The notes under the pieces: model-generated | Told to the model about the DNA's origin: nothing | What the model saw: only the letters and a program-made list of their open reading frames with translations | Databases searched by the model: none | Shown here: in pieces, positions 8,512-16,074 of the stretch | How positions within the stretch are numbered: position 1 is the first letter of the stretch | How the letters are laid out: the number at the start of each line of letters is the position of its first letter | Made by a program: the position numbers and the translations under genes | Assembly (NCBI GenBank): GCA_042095835.1 | Contig: JBELML010000053.1 | Coordinates: 1-36,890, forward strand | Direction of reading: 5' to 3' | From: DATFKA01 sp042095835 | GTDB taxonomy: Bacteria > Bacteroidota > Bacteroidia > Chitinophagales > Saprospiraceae | Length of the DNA: 36,890 nt

Positions 8512-10014
8512 ATGAAATCTTTGATCTACCTGTTGATCCTGTTCAATATTTCCAACTTGATTGCTCAGCCTAATATCATCCTCATTGCAGCGGACGATAT
8601 GGGTTGGTCGGATCTGGGCTGCTATGGTAGTGAGATAGCGACTCCGAATCTGGATTGGCTGGCCAGTAAAGGTATGCGCTTTCGACAAATGCACAATACG
8701 GCCAAGTGCTTTCCTTCACGCGCCTCACTAATCACTGGGCAATATGCACAGGCCATAGGCTTTGATAAAACCCATACCAATCCGCTACAATCAGCCGTGA
8801 CGCTTGGTGAAGTTTTACAAACAGCAGGCTATAAAACCTATTGGTCAGGCAAACATCACGGAATAGACAATCCCTATGATCGTGGTTTTGATCATTATTA
8901 TGGTTTACGCGATGGAGCTTGTAATCACTTTAATCCCGGAAAGAGAAGATCTGAGGAAGCACAACCTGCCCAAAAAAGGCCAGATCGTACTTGGTGCATC
9001 GATAGTGCCTGCCTACAAGGTTTCACTCCTATAAAAAAGGATTTTTATACCACAGATTACTTTACCCATTACGCCATTGATTATATTCAGGAAGCACAGG
9101 AAATGGCCCGACCATTTTTTCTATACCTAGCTTATACCGCACCGCATGATCCTTTAATGGCCTGGCCTGAGGATATTGCAAAGTATAAAGGCAGGTATGA
9201 CAAAGGATATGAGGTCGTAAGGCAAAAACGTTTTGCCAAACAAAAAGAGATAGGATTACTTGACAAGCGCTACCAACTATCTACTGCCACCTTCACACCT
9301 TGGGAGGAGCTCGATGAAGAGAAAAAAAGAAAAGAAGCCCAAAAAATGGAAGTCTATGCTGCCATGATTGACCGTCTCGATCAAAATATTGGACGTATTC
9401 TTGATCAACTTCGTCAATTAAAAATTATGGATAACACCATGATTATTTTTGTTTCTGATAATGGCGCCTCTGCCGAAGTAGTCCGCCTTGATCACGACGA
9501 TGATCAAGCACCAATTGGCTCCTTAGCTTCTTGGGTTTCTCTAGGGCCAGACTGGGCAAATGTATCGAATACCCCTTTTCGATATTACAAAAACTATAGC
9601 TATGAAGGTGGTATCAATACACCAATGATAGTTTATTGGCCAAAGGAGGTTCCACAAAATAGTTTTACAGACTTTAATAGCCATTTTATAGACATCATGC
9701 CTACCTTATCTGAGCTTGCAACTGCTAGCTATCCTTCTTTATATCAAGGAGAACAAATCAATCCAATGGCAGGAAGGAGTTTGGTTAAGGTTATAAAAGG
9801 CAAGTCTACTAAAAGGAAAACACCTCTTTTTTGGGAATGGAAAAATGGTCAAGCTGTACGATTAGGTGACTGGAAACTCGTAAAACATGGCAAAGAAAAT
9901 TGGCAATTGTATAAGCTCTCCAAAGACCCCAGTGAAACTTTAAATTTAAGTGCCCAAAAACCTAAAAAGGTACGAGAATTGGAAGCTTTATTTTTGGAAT
10001 GGAAAGAGAAATAG
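8512..10014 (+). CDS. Secreted sulfatase (arylsulfatase family, Cys-type)
   Basis: A 500-residue protein from the ATG at 8512, chosen because it begins a signal peptide (MKSLIYLLILFNISNLIAQ); frames to 8464 or a TTG at 8446 would bury it. The mature part opens with the sulfatase signature PNIILIAADDMGWSDLGCYG (Asp28 and Asp29 for Ca2+). CFPSR at 66-70 is the C-x-P-S-R motif whose Cys is converted to formylglycine by a sulfatase-maturing enzyme. VSDNGAS supplies the later Asp-Asn metal ligands, and the C-terminal subdomain (GDWKLVKHGKENWQLYKL) is typical. It hydrolyses sulfate esters, probably on polysaccharides or aryl sulfates in the periplasm or outside the cell. No polysaccharide-utilisation genes are adjacent. 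The TAG stop touches the repeat element that begins at 10015. Confidence 0.93.
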   Translation: MKSLIYLLILFNISNLIAQPNIILIAADDMGWSDLGCYGSEIATPNLDWLASKGMRFRQMHNTAKCFPSRASLITGQYAQAIGFDKTHTNPLQSAVTLGEVLQTAGYKTYWSGKHHGIDNPYDRGFDHYYGLRDGACNHFNPGKRRSEEAQPAQKRPDRTWCIDSACLQGFTPIKKDFYTTDYFTHYAIDYIQEAQEMARPFFLYLAYTAPHDPLMAWPEDIAKYKGRYDKGYEVVRQKRFAKQKEIGLLDKRYQLSTATFTPWEELDEEKKRKEAQKMEVYAAMIDRLDQNIGRILDQLRQLKIMDNTMIIFVSDNGASAEVVRLDHDDDQAPIGSLASWVSLGPDWANVSNTPFRYYKNYSYEGGINTPMIVYWPKEVPQNSFTDFNSHFIDIMPTLSELATASYPSLYQGEQINPMAGRSLVKVIKGKSTKRKTPLFWEWKNGQAVRLGDWKLVKHGKENWQLYKLSKDPSETLNLSAQKPKKVRELEALFLEWKEK

Positions 10015-10102
10015 GGCAAACGCATTAAAAAAAAACTTTAAAAAAGATGGTTGTTACCGAAAAATAAGAGTGAAAAAGGTGATAAGCGAAGTGCGGGATG
10101 CC

Positions 10103-10140
10103 GCCTAGGCACTGTTCGAGTGGAACGAGTTTGGCTAGGC
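10103..10140. repeat. Hairpin 1 of the intergenic repeat element
   Basis: GCCTAGGCA at 10103-10111 and TGGCTAGGC at 10132-10140 pair with one mismatch, and an inner ACTGTTC / GAACGAGT pairing (one bulge) closes a GAGTG loop. It could fold in RNA or extrude in DNA. Confidence 0.5.
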
Positions 10141-10152
10141 AAGATTTTTTTG

Positions 10153-10184
10153 CTTCGTTTTTGTATCGAATGACAAAAATGAAG
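10153..10184. repeat. Hairpin 2 of the intergenic repeat element
   Basis: CTTCGTTTTTGT at 10153-10164 and ACAAAAATGAAG at 10173-10184 form a 12-bp stem with a single G-T position, around the loop ATCGAATG. It is preceded by a run of T and lies 12 bp after hairpin 1. Confidence 0.5.
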
Positions 10185-10297
10185 ATGCTAGAGCGGTTTT
10201 GAATTGGGGTTTTAGTTGAATTTATAAAAAATTGCAGTGTAATATTTTTTTGGTGGGTTTGCCTTAAAAGAGAAAGTCGATAAGAATAAGAAACATA

Positions 10298-10316
10298 CGC
10301 AGACCCTAGGTCTGCG
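10298..10316 (-). terminator. Probable terminator of the DsrE-like gene
   Basis: A perfect 8-bp stem, CGCAGACC at 10298-10305 and GGTCTGCG at 10309-10316, with a three-base loop. It lies 9 bp beyond the stop codon of the minus-strand DsrE-like gene and is followed on that strand by a T-rich but interrupted tract (TATGTTTCTTATTCTT). It may work in both directions. Confidence 0.5.
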
Positions 10317-10324
10317 GCTTTCGG

Positions 10325-10861
10325 TTAGAATCGAATCAACTGATACCCTTTTGCCTGTAGGCTTAAAAATACCGTCATCGCAGATAAAGCGGTCTCCACT
10401 TGTGGAACCATTTTCTCTTGTGGAACATTACGCGCTGCCATTGATTGGCCACACATATACAAGTTCGCACCCGCTTCGGTAAGTGCTTTCATTAAAGGAA
10501 TATTTGGATTATCTACCCCAAATTTAGCGCGATAAGCCTCATTGTCTAGTACGTCGACACTTGCTTTATTATGGAAAACGCCTACCACTTTCAAGTTCTT
10601 CAAAGGCACACCAGCCTTAGTATGCATATTGAGGAAACGTGCCAAAGTGTTTATATAAGGATTTACCTGGCTAGGATCATCTGGTGTATTATGGATATCA
10701 AAAACGACCTTATATTCGATAGTAGTATCGGTCTTAAATCCGGGATTGTCCACCTCAAAGGTCTGGCCGAAGCCTTCAATTATGGCTTGCCCTTGAGCAT
10801 TTAATTGAACTAAGGTAATCAAGAAAAAGAAGGTCAAAATACTAGACTTTCCAGTTTTCAT
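10325..10861 (-). CDS. Secreted DsrE-like protein
   Basis: A 178-residue protein from the ATG at 10861 (the open frame continues to a TTG at 10903, but the ATG starts a clear signal peptide, MKTGKSSILTFFFLITLVQL, cleaved after NAQ). The mature domain has the DsrE fold pattern: KVVFDIHN near residue 55, NTLARFLNMH, LKVVGVFHNKAS, and a C-terminal NLYMCGQSMAARN with a single cysteine at 137, the position of the reactive cysteine in DsrE/TusD relatives. Exported DsrE-like proteins are frequent in Bacteroidota; a role in periplasmic sulfur handling is possible but unproven. No sulfur-relay partners are encoded nearby. It is followed by a hairpin that looks like its terminator. Confidence 0.8.
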   Translation of the reverse strand: MKTGKSSILTFFFLITLVQLNAQGQAIIEGFGQTFEVDNPGFKTDTTIEYKVVFDIHNTPDDPSQVNPYINTLARFLNMHTKAGVPLKNLKVVGVFHNKASVDVLDNEAYRAKFGVDNPNIPLMKALTEAGANLYMCGQSMAARNVPQEKMVPQVETALSAMTVFLSLQAKGYQLIRF

Positions 10862-10983
10862 TCGTTTGGTGCTTGTTATTAGAAAAAAACAAAATCCCCA
10901 CAAGATATAAAGAAGCCGTAAAAACTAGAAAAACGTTACTTGCCATCTCCATCCTTATCTAGCACCTTAGTCAAAAAACAATA

Positions 10984-11550
10984 ATGAATAATACGCCAAA
11001 ACACTATACCGACATCCTCAAAGAAACGGAGGCCTTAGGATTCACCATGAATTCAGATCTATACATTGGTCAATTCTTAAAAACACTGGTTGCTTCTAAA
11101 CCAGCTGGCCACTTCCTGGAGCTAGGCACTGGAGCGGGATTGGCACTTTCTTGGATAATTGAAGGAATGACCCCTGAAGCAAAAGTAATCAGTTTAGATA
11201 ATGACCCCGACCTAATCGCTATCGCGCAAAAATATCTTGGGAAAAGCCCCCATACAGAAATATTATGCACAGACGGTGCCCAATGGATTATGGATTATAA
11301 AGGGCCGCCCTTTGATCTCATCTTTGCTGATACTTGGCCAGGTAAATACAATACCCTAGCAGAGACTTTGGCTTTACTCAAACCAGGAGGCTTTTACATC
11401 ATTGACGATATGCGTCCAGCAGATGATTGGCCTGAGGGACATGCTGATAAAGCCGATCAACTTCGCGATTTCCTCTTTTCTCATCCAGATTTAATTGGTG
11501 TAGAGGTGGACTGGTCAACAGGTATTATATTTACTGTCAAAAGTAATTAA
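10984..11550 (+). CDS. Class I SAM-dependent methyltransferase (O-methyltransferase-like)
   Basis: A 188-residue protein with a Rossmann-type methyltransferase core. Motif I is FLELGTGAGLALSWI (residues 40-54), motif II the acidic VISLDNDPDLIAIAQ where Asp contacts the SAM ribose, then CTDGAQWI, the FDLIFADTWPG strand 4 motif and LLKPGGFYIIDDM. The D-D after strand 5 recalls the metal-dependent caffeoyl-CoA/catechol O-methyltransferase group. The acceptor is unknown. It starts the plus-strand run of genes ending at 15020; its TAA stop overlaps the ATG of the next gene (TAATG), which suggests translational coupling. Confidence 0.85.
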   Translation: MNNTPKHYTDILKETEALGFTMNSDLYIGQFLKTLVASKPAGHFLELGTGAGLALSWIIEGMTPEAKVISLDNDPDLIAIAQKYLGKSPHTEILCTDGAQWIMDYKGPPFDLIFADTWPGKYNTLAETLALLKPGGFYIIDDMRPADDWPEGHADKADQLRDFLFSHPDLIGVEVDWSTGIIFTVKSN

Positions 11551-11798
11551 TGTCTTGGTTTAAAGAATTATTTGGTTTCGAAGAAGAATCACCTCAACAG
11601 GTGCGATCTCAGCTCATCTGGCAGGGCACCTCCATTTGTTCAAAAGTCAATGACCGCTGCTTTGAAGTAGGCACTCTTGAAATCCCTAGCTTAGAGGAAT
11701 TAAGAAATCGATACCAAAATCCTAATAGTCTCGTAAAACGCATCCAGATAAAGGAGGTCATCGGTGATGCCCTGCTTCGGAAGTTGCAGCAATACTGA
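11550..11798 (+). CDS. 82-residue protein of unknown function
   Basis: The ATG overlaps the stop of the methyltransferase gene by one base, so the two are almost certainly translated together. The product is soluble and has no signal peptide. It begins MSWFKELFGFEEESPQQVR, followed by a predicted beta hairpin (IWQGTSICSKVNDRCFEVGT) and helical segments (SLEELRNRYQ, IQIKEVIGDALLRKL). The N-terminus looks like the start of a longer conserved bacterial protein I recall only vaguely, so this could be a shortened member; I cannot name the family. Two cysteines (31 and 38) flank the hairpin. Real gene status is supported by the coupling and by regular spacing to the next gene (24 bp). Confidence 0.65.
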   Translation: MSWFKELFGFEEESPQQVRSQLIWQGTSICSKVNDRCFEVGTLEIPSLEELRNRYQNPNSLVKRIQIKEVIGDALLRKLQQY

Positions 11799-11822
11799 AA
11801 AGCTTTAAAAATTAAACGAGCA

Positions 11823-12785
11823 ATGTCTAAAAAAATAATCATTGATACAGATCCAGGAGTTGACGATGCTATGGCCATCCAATTCGCTTTGAATTCTCCA
11901 GAATTAGAAGTCTTAGGGCTAACAACAGTATTTGGAAATGTCAAGTTAGAGCTTTGCACCGAAAATGCACTTCGCTTATTAGATTTAGGTGGCCGAAATG
12001 ATATTCCTGTAGCGGCTGGTGCGGCTACTCCATTACAAGGGCCCTTTCCAGGAGGTGCCGCTTTTGTGCATGGTGAGGACGGCCAAGGTAATACCAACAA
12101 ACCGAAAAGTAATAGTAAAGTACTCGAAATACCTGCAAGTGAATTCTTAGCCAATACCATCAAAAAGTATCCTAATGAAATCACGATTTGTACTTTGGGG
12201 CCACTAACTAATTTGGCTTTATTAATTCAAAATTCACCAGAAATTATTGACTTAGTAAAAGAAATCATAATCATGGGCGGTAATATCTTTATCCCTGGGA
12301 ATATTACCCCTGCAGCCGAAGCCAACATCTGGGCTGATCCTCTCGCAGCTGATCTTGTACTTGGCCAATCGTGGCCTATTACGCTAATCGGACTTGATGC
12401 TACCCACCAAACTATTTTACCAAATAAGCTGGTGGATTCTATACGAGATAGATCTAATTCTGCCTTAAACCAGCACGTGACTAAAGCCTACCAGTTCTAT
12501 CAAAAATTTTATAATGCCAATTACGAATTCGCGGGAACTTATATTCACGACTCCGCCGTTATAGCTTACAGCATTCGGCCTAATTTATTCGGAAAAAAAG
12601 CTTTTCCAATCAAGGTAGAAACAGCGGATGTAGTTAGCAAAGGAAAAACGTGGCCATTAGAGGGAGAACCCGATTTTGAGAATAGACCGCAACTTGCCGC
12701 ATGGCGGGATCGGCCAGCTGTAGATGTTGTTCTAGAGGTAGATAGTGAAGGATTCCTGGAGCTGTTGCTTAGTCGATTGGTGTGA
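11823..12785 (+). CDS. Inosine/uridine-preferring nucleoside hydrolase family protein
   Basis: A 320-residue protein of the nucleoside N-ribohydrolase family, of normal length. The N-terminal metal-binding motif DTDPGVDDA is at residues 8-16 (Asp10, Asp14 and Asp15 bind Ca2+ and the ribose). LGLTTVFGNV, VAAGAATPLQGP, HGEDGQGN, ITICTLGPLTNLAL, IIIMGGN and NIWADPLAADLVL follow in the expected order, and HDSAV near residue 242 supplies the late Asp of the active site. It cleaves ribonucleosides to base and ribose in the cytoplasm for salvage; base preference cannot be told by eye. It lies within the plus-strand run from 10984. Confidence 0.93.
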   Translation: MSKKIIIDTDPGVDDAMAIQFALNSPELEVLGLTTVFGNVKLELCTENALRLLDLGGRNDIPVAAGAATPLQGPFPGGAAFVHGEDGQGNTNKPKSNSKVLEIPASEFLANTIKKYPNEITICTLGPLTNLALLIQNSPEIIDLVKEIIIMGGNIFIPGNITPAAEANIWADPLAADLVLGQSWPITLIGLDATHQTILPNKLVDSIRDRSNSALNQHVTKAYQFYQKFYNANYEFAGTYIHDSAVIAYSIRPNLFGKKAFPIKVETADVVSKGKTWPLEGEPDFENRPQLAAWRDRPAVDVVLEVDSEGFLELLLSRLV

Positions 12786-12827
12786 TAGCTCACGACTTAT
12801 TAAATTCTAATTAATAATTCATTTTAT

Positions 12828-13268
12828 ATGCAGACTAGACTTACTCGTGCAACTCAAGAAGACATGAAATGGGTGAATACCCAATATGAGCAAATCAAAT
12901 TTATGCTCTCCGATTTTGCTACAGACGATATTTGGATTCTGGAAGCTGAAGGACAAAAAGCAGGTCTCGGCAGGCTGGTCCAAATTGATGAGCAAAACTG
13001 GGAATTAGGAGGCATTTATGTATTAGAAAAATACCGAGGCGCTGGACTTGCACGCAAGATTGTACAACAACTCTGCGATATCGGCCGAAATAAAAAAGGT
13101 AATATTTGGTGTATTCCCTTTAATCACCTAAGTTCCTTCTACCAGTCCTTTGGCCTGGAAAGTTATGCACCTAATCACACCGAAGTCCCGCAGGAGATTC
13201 TATCTAAAATCAATTATTGTGCATCTACATTTACCCAAGAAGTAGACCTGTTAAAACTAAAAGATTAG
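12828..13268 (+). CDS. GNAT family N-acetyltransferase
   Basis: A 146-residue protein with the GNAT layout: an N-terminal strand-helix unit (TRATQEDMKWVNTQYEQI), central strands (WILEAEGQKAGLGRLVQI, WELGGIYVLEKY) and motif A RGAGLARKIV (R-x-x-G-x-A type) at about residues 70-79, where acetyl-CoA pyrophosphate binds. FYQSFGLE near residue 107 is the usual C-terminal signature. The substrate amine is unknown. It is 42 bp downstream of the nucleoside hydrolase and 51 bp upstream of the secreted hydrolase, on the same strand. Confidence 0.88.
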   Translation: MQTRLTRATQEDMKWVNTQYEQIKFMLSDFATDDIWILEAEGQKAGLGRLVQIDEQNWELGGIYVLEKYRGAGLARKIVQQLCDIGRNKKGNIWCIPFNHLSSFYQSFGLESYAPNHTEVPQEILSKINYCASTFTQEVDLLKLKD

Positions 13269-13276
13269 TTATATTC

Positions 13277-13294
13277 AAACTAATTCATTAGTTT
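13277..13294. promoter_or_regulatory. Short perfect inverted repeat upstream of the secreted hydrolase
   Basis: AAACTAAT at 13277-13284 and ATTAGTTT at 13287-13294 are perfect inverse copies around TC. It is 9 bp after the GNAT stop and 25 bp before the next ATG. The tiny loop suits a protein-binding site better than an RNA hairpin, although the following TTT leaves a weak terminator possible. Confidence 0.25.
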
Positions 13295-13319
13295 TATAGT
13301 CAAGTATAAACTTTTAAAT

Positions 13320-15020
13320 ATGCACTCGACTATAAAACCATTCAAAACATGCCCACTTATTCTCTTTTTTTCTGCTCTCCTTATAGGGGCTTATGGCCAA
13401 AAATCAGCCATACAATTTGACTTAGAAAAGGGACCATATGAAGTGGGATTTCAGGTAGAATATTTGCAGGACTTCTCTAGAGATTTTCAAGATAAAAATC
13501 CTAAAAGTAAATATTCTAAAAAGGCCTCTTACTTCCGACCGGTCCAGACTGGCATCTGGTATCCAGCAAGCCTCACTAATAGTGATAAAAAACTCCTCTA
13601 TGAAGATTACTTTTATCTAAATGCTAGTACTCGCGGCCCAATAAATCTCACCGAAGAGGTAAAATCACAAACACTAGCCCAATACCTGGAAACCGATCCG
13701 GTTGACGAAGATCGGCTTCAAGCCACTTTTGAGCAAGAGATGTGGGCATTCGATAGACCTATGCCAAAAAAGGGAAAATTCCCAGTCATCATATATGGCC
13801 CTAGCTGGTGGTCATCTACTTATGAAAATGCGCGTCTCTTTGAGTTTTTAGCGAGTCATGGCTATATCGTGGTCTCTAGTCCTAGCCGTGGACCTGATGT
13901 ATCAAGAATGCCCTTAGACAGGATTGGAGCAGAAACGCAGGCGCGGGATATGGAATTTCTTATTGGGCATATTCAAAATTTCCCCAATGCCGACATTCAA
14001 CAATTGTGCCTTGCAGGGTTTAGTTGGGGAGGCTTATCCAATGTCCTGCTGGCTAGTAGAAATAAGCATATCGACGCTTGGATAGGCTACGACCCTAGCA
14101 TACACGAAGCTTATGACATTTTTGAACAATCTGCCAACTATGGCTACAATCAATTGAGAATGCCAAGCCTATTCATTAATAGTTTTGGATATATGAATGA
14201 TCTTCCTTTTTATGACAAACTTGTCTATAGCAATGCCTATGTCATCGACCTACCGCATATGGATCATACAGACTTTGCCTCCCAATTTATCAAGCTAGCG
14301 CCAAAAGCCCCTGAGTCTCCAATAGGACCAATTATCAAAGGCTATGAACTCTTATGCGAATACAGTTTAATCTTCCTAAATAGTGTTTTCAAGAACAAGG
14401 ATACTTATGATCAGCTATTGCAAAAGCTGAAAGACCATCCTTCCTCTGATTTAAGGGTAAACTTTAAATCTAAGTCAGCCTTACCTTTGCCCGATGAAAT
14501 TTCGAAACAACTACAGTTGTCTAACAACACCCAAGCTATAGACCAGCTTTTTCAGGAAAACCGTACAAAATATCCCGAAAAAGATTTTAGAAAAATAATC
14601 TACACAATACTTAAAAAAGGAAATAATCAACTAGGAAATCGCCTTTTACAAAACTATTCATCCTATTATCCCTCCTCTTCAGTTTCGAAAAGCCTCTCTA
14701 TTATACCAGATGATAAGGGTTGGGTTTTCAAGGAAATCTACGAAAGAAACGAGGATTGTAGCTTTTCTTATAAAGAACTCAATCATACTGCACATGTACT
14801 ACAGATGCAAGACCGCTTGCAGGATGGCTTACGCATTTTCCAGCTAAATGAGCAGCTAAGACCCGATAATTTCAAAGCTCAATTCAATCTTGGTTTAGGA
14901 TATTTTAGGAGCAAAGATTACAAAATGGCCCAAAAACATTTTGAGTTATGTTTGGAAAAAAATCCCGATGATCGATACGCTGGATTAGCTAGAGATTTTA
15001 TAGCCAAAATACCTCAATAA
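13320..15020 (+). CDS. Secreted alpha/beta hydrolase with C-terminal TPR
   Basis: A 566-residue exported protein: residues 1-26 are a signal peptide (CPLILFFSALLIGAYGQ). Residues about 75-330 form an alpha/beta hydrolase of the dienelactone hydrolase/PAF-acetylhydrolase type: TGIWYPA, FPVIIYGPSWWSSTYEN (oxyanion region), the nucleophile elbow GFSWGG with Ser235, and a late DLPHMDHTDF that likely gives the catalytic His. The last 80 residues carry a TPR-like pair (FKAQFNLGLGYFRSKDYKMA and QKHFELCLEKNPDD). Substrate is unknown; esters or lactones are likely. A TPR fused to an exported hydrolase suggests it docks to another envelope protein. It is the last gene of the plus-strand run and is convergent with holA (29 bp gap, no terminator seen). 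Confidence 0.82.
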   Translation: MHSTIKPFKTCPLILFFSALLIGAYGQKSAIQFDLEKGPYEVGFQVEYLQDFSRDFQDKNPKSKYSKKASYFRPVQTGIWYPASLTNSDKKLLYEDYFYLNASTRGPINLTEEVKSQTLAQYLETDPVDEDRLQATFEQEMWAFDRPMPKKGKFPVIIYGPSWWSSTYENARLFEFLASHGYIVVSSPSRGPDVSRMPLDRIGAETQARDMEFLIGHIQNFPNADIQQLCLAGFSWGGLSNVLLASRNKHIDAWIGYDPSIHEAYDIFEQSANYGYNQLRMPSLFINSFGYMNDLPFYDKLVYSNAYVIDLPHMDHTDFASQFIKLAPKAPESPIGPIIKGYELLCEYSLIFLNSVFKNKDTYDQLLQKLKDHPSSDLRVNFKSKSALPLPDEISKQLQLSNNTQAIDQLFQENRTKYPEKDFRKIIYTILKKGNNQLGNRLLQNYSSYYPSSSVSKSLSIIPDDKGWVFKEIYERNEDCSFSYKELNHTAHVLQMQDRLQDGLRIFQLNEQLRPDNFKAQFNLGLGYFRSKDYKMAQKHFELCLEKNPDDRYAGLARDFIAKIPQ

Positions 15021-15049
15021 TGGAGTAACCATTTAATCTTCAAGAATAC

Positions 15050-16057
15050 TTAATGCAGAATTTTCCAGATCATTTCTTTTAACAATTCGCCATCTTTTTT
15101 ACCAGTGGAGACATAGTCTACTCCTTTGCTTTTCAAATCATACTCTCGTAGCAAATGGATAACCTGCTCCAACTGTGACCGACTATAAGATTTGGCAGAT
15201 TGCTTATATTCTCGCAGAAAATAGGGCGAGCGAAGGCCTAATGCTTTGAGTTGATCCTGGTCTGGGGCATTCTGTAAAAATTTCAGCATATAAACCTTAC
15301 TGAAATAATTATACAGCGCGCCTAGCACTACGGGCATGGGGTTCTTCTTGGGATTAGATATGAAATACTGTACAATGCGATTGGCTTTCAAAACATCTCG
15401 AAAACCAAGCGCCTTTTGCAACTCAAAAACATTATACTCTTTACTAATGCCAATATTGGCTTCAATTTCTTTAGTAGTGATCTTGGCGCCTGGTTCTAAA
15501 TTAATCGCCATCTTATCCAGTTCATTCGAAATCTTAGAAAGATCGGCTCCCAAGTACTCTCCTATTAGTTGTGCAGCACCAATATCGATCTGAAATTTGT
15601 GCTTAGCTAGATAATCAACTATCCAATCAGGCACCTGATTATCATATAGTGGTTTTGCTTGCAGCACTACGGCTTTCTCCTTTATTTTTTTACCAAATTT
15701 GGTATTAAATTTGAAGGTTTTGTGCTTATGTGCAATCACTAATATGGTCGTGGGAGAAGGATTTTCTACATAAGAAAGTAAATCCTTTAAACTTCGCATT
15801 TCTTGGGCTTCTTTCACAATAACAACCTGATAGGGGGCCATCATTGGAAAGCGTCTTGCTACGTCTACCACCGTCTTAAAATCAACCTCTTTTCCATACA
15901 AGATGGTATGGTTAAAAGCTTTTTCCGCCTCTCCTAAAACATGCTTATCGATATAATCTGTAATACCATCAATAAAATAAGACTCCTTGCCATGCAAGAA
16001 ATAAACCGGCTGGTATTCCTTTTTCTTAAGCTGTGTTAATATTTGAGCGTACGTCAA
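15050..16057 (-). CDS. holA: DNA polymerase III subunit delta, TTG start
   Basis: A 335-residue protein with the HolA pattern: MTYAQILTQLKKKEYQPVYF at the N-terminus, GKESYFIDGITDYI, FPMMAPYQVVIVKEAQEM, the NPSPTTILVIAHKHK segment, and a helical C-terminal domain (LGADLSKISNELDKMAI, EYNVFELQKAL). It is the clamp-loader wrench that opens the beta clamp. No in-frame ATG or GTG exists near the conserved N-terminus; the start has to be the TTG at 16055-16057, which lies 17 bp after the stop of the aminotransferase gene. The two genes form a likely minus-strand operon. Length is normal. Confidence 0.93.
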   Translation of the reverse strand: MTYAQILTQLKKKEYQPVYFLHGKESYFIDGITDYIDKHVLGEAEKAFNHTILYGKEVDFKTVVDVARRFPMMAPYQVVIVKEAQEMRSLKDLLSYVENPSPTTILVIAHKHKTFKFNTKFGKKIKEKAVVLQAKPLYDNQVPDWIVDYLAKHKFQIDIGAAQLIGEYLGADLSKISNELDKMAINLEPGAKITTKEIEANIGISKEYNVFELQKALGFRDVLKANRIVQYFISNPKKNPMPVVLGALYNYFSKVYMLKFLQNAPDQDQLKALGLRSPYFLREYKQSAKSYSRSQLEQVIHLLREYDLKSKGVDYVSTGKKDGELLKEMIWKILH

Positions 16058-16074
16058 GCTGATAGATGATAATA

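Larger units (their letters stand above)
10015..10263. repeat. MITE-like intergenic element with imperfect terminal inverted repeats
   Basis: This non-coding 249-bp stretch begins GGCAAACGCATTAAAAA (10015-10031) and ends with its imperfect inverse (10247-10263); 14 of 17 positions match. Inside are two hairpins at 10103-10140 and 10153-10184. A second copy of its left end lies inverted at 1-60, so it is a dispersed repeat. No open reading frame of note is present. The size, terminal inverted repeats and intergenic position fit a miniature non-autonomous element or a Bacteroidota intergenic repeat; no target-site duplication is obvious. It starts immediately after the sulfatase stop codon, so it would be transcribed with that gene. 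Confidence 0.55.

Noticed and set aside
11609..12184. 191-codon minus-strand open frame
   Set aside because: It is opposite the 82-residue gene and the nucleoside hydrolase, both well supported; no motif is present.
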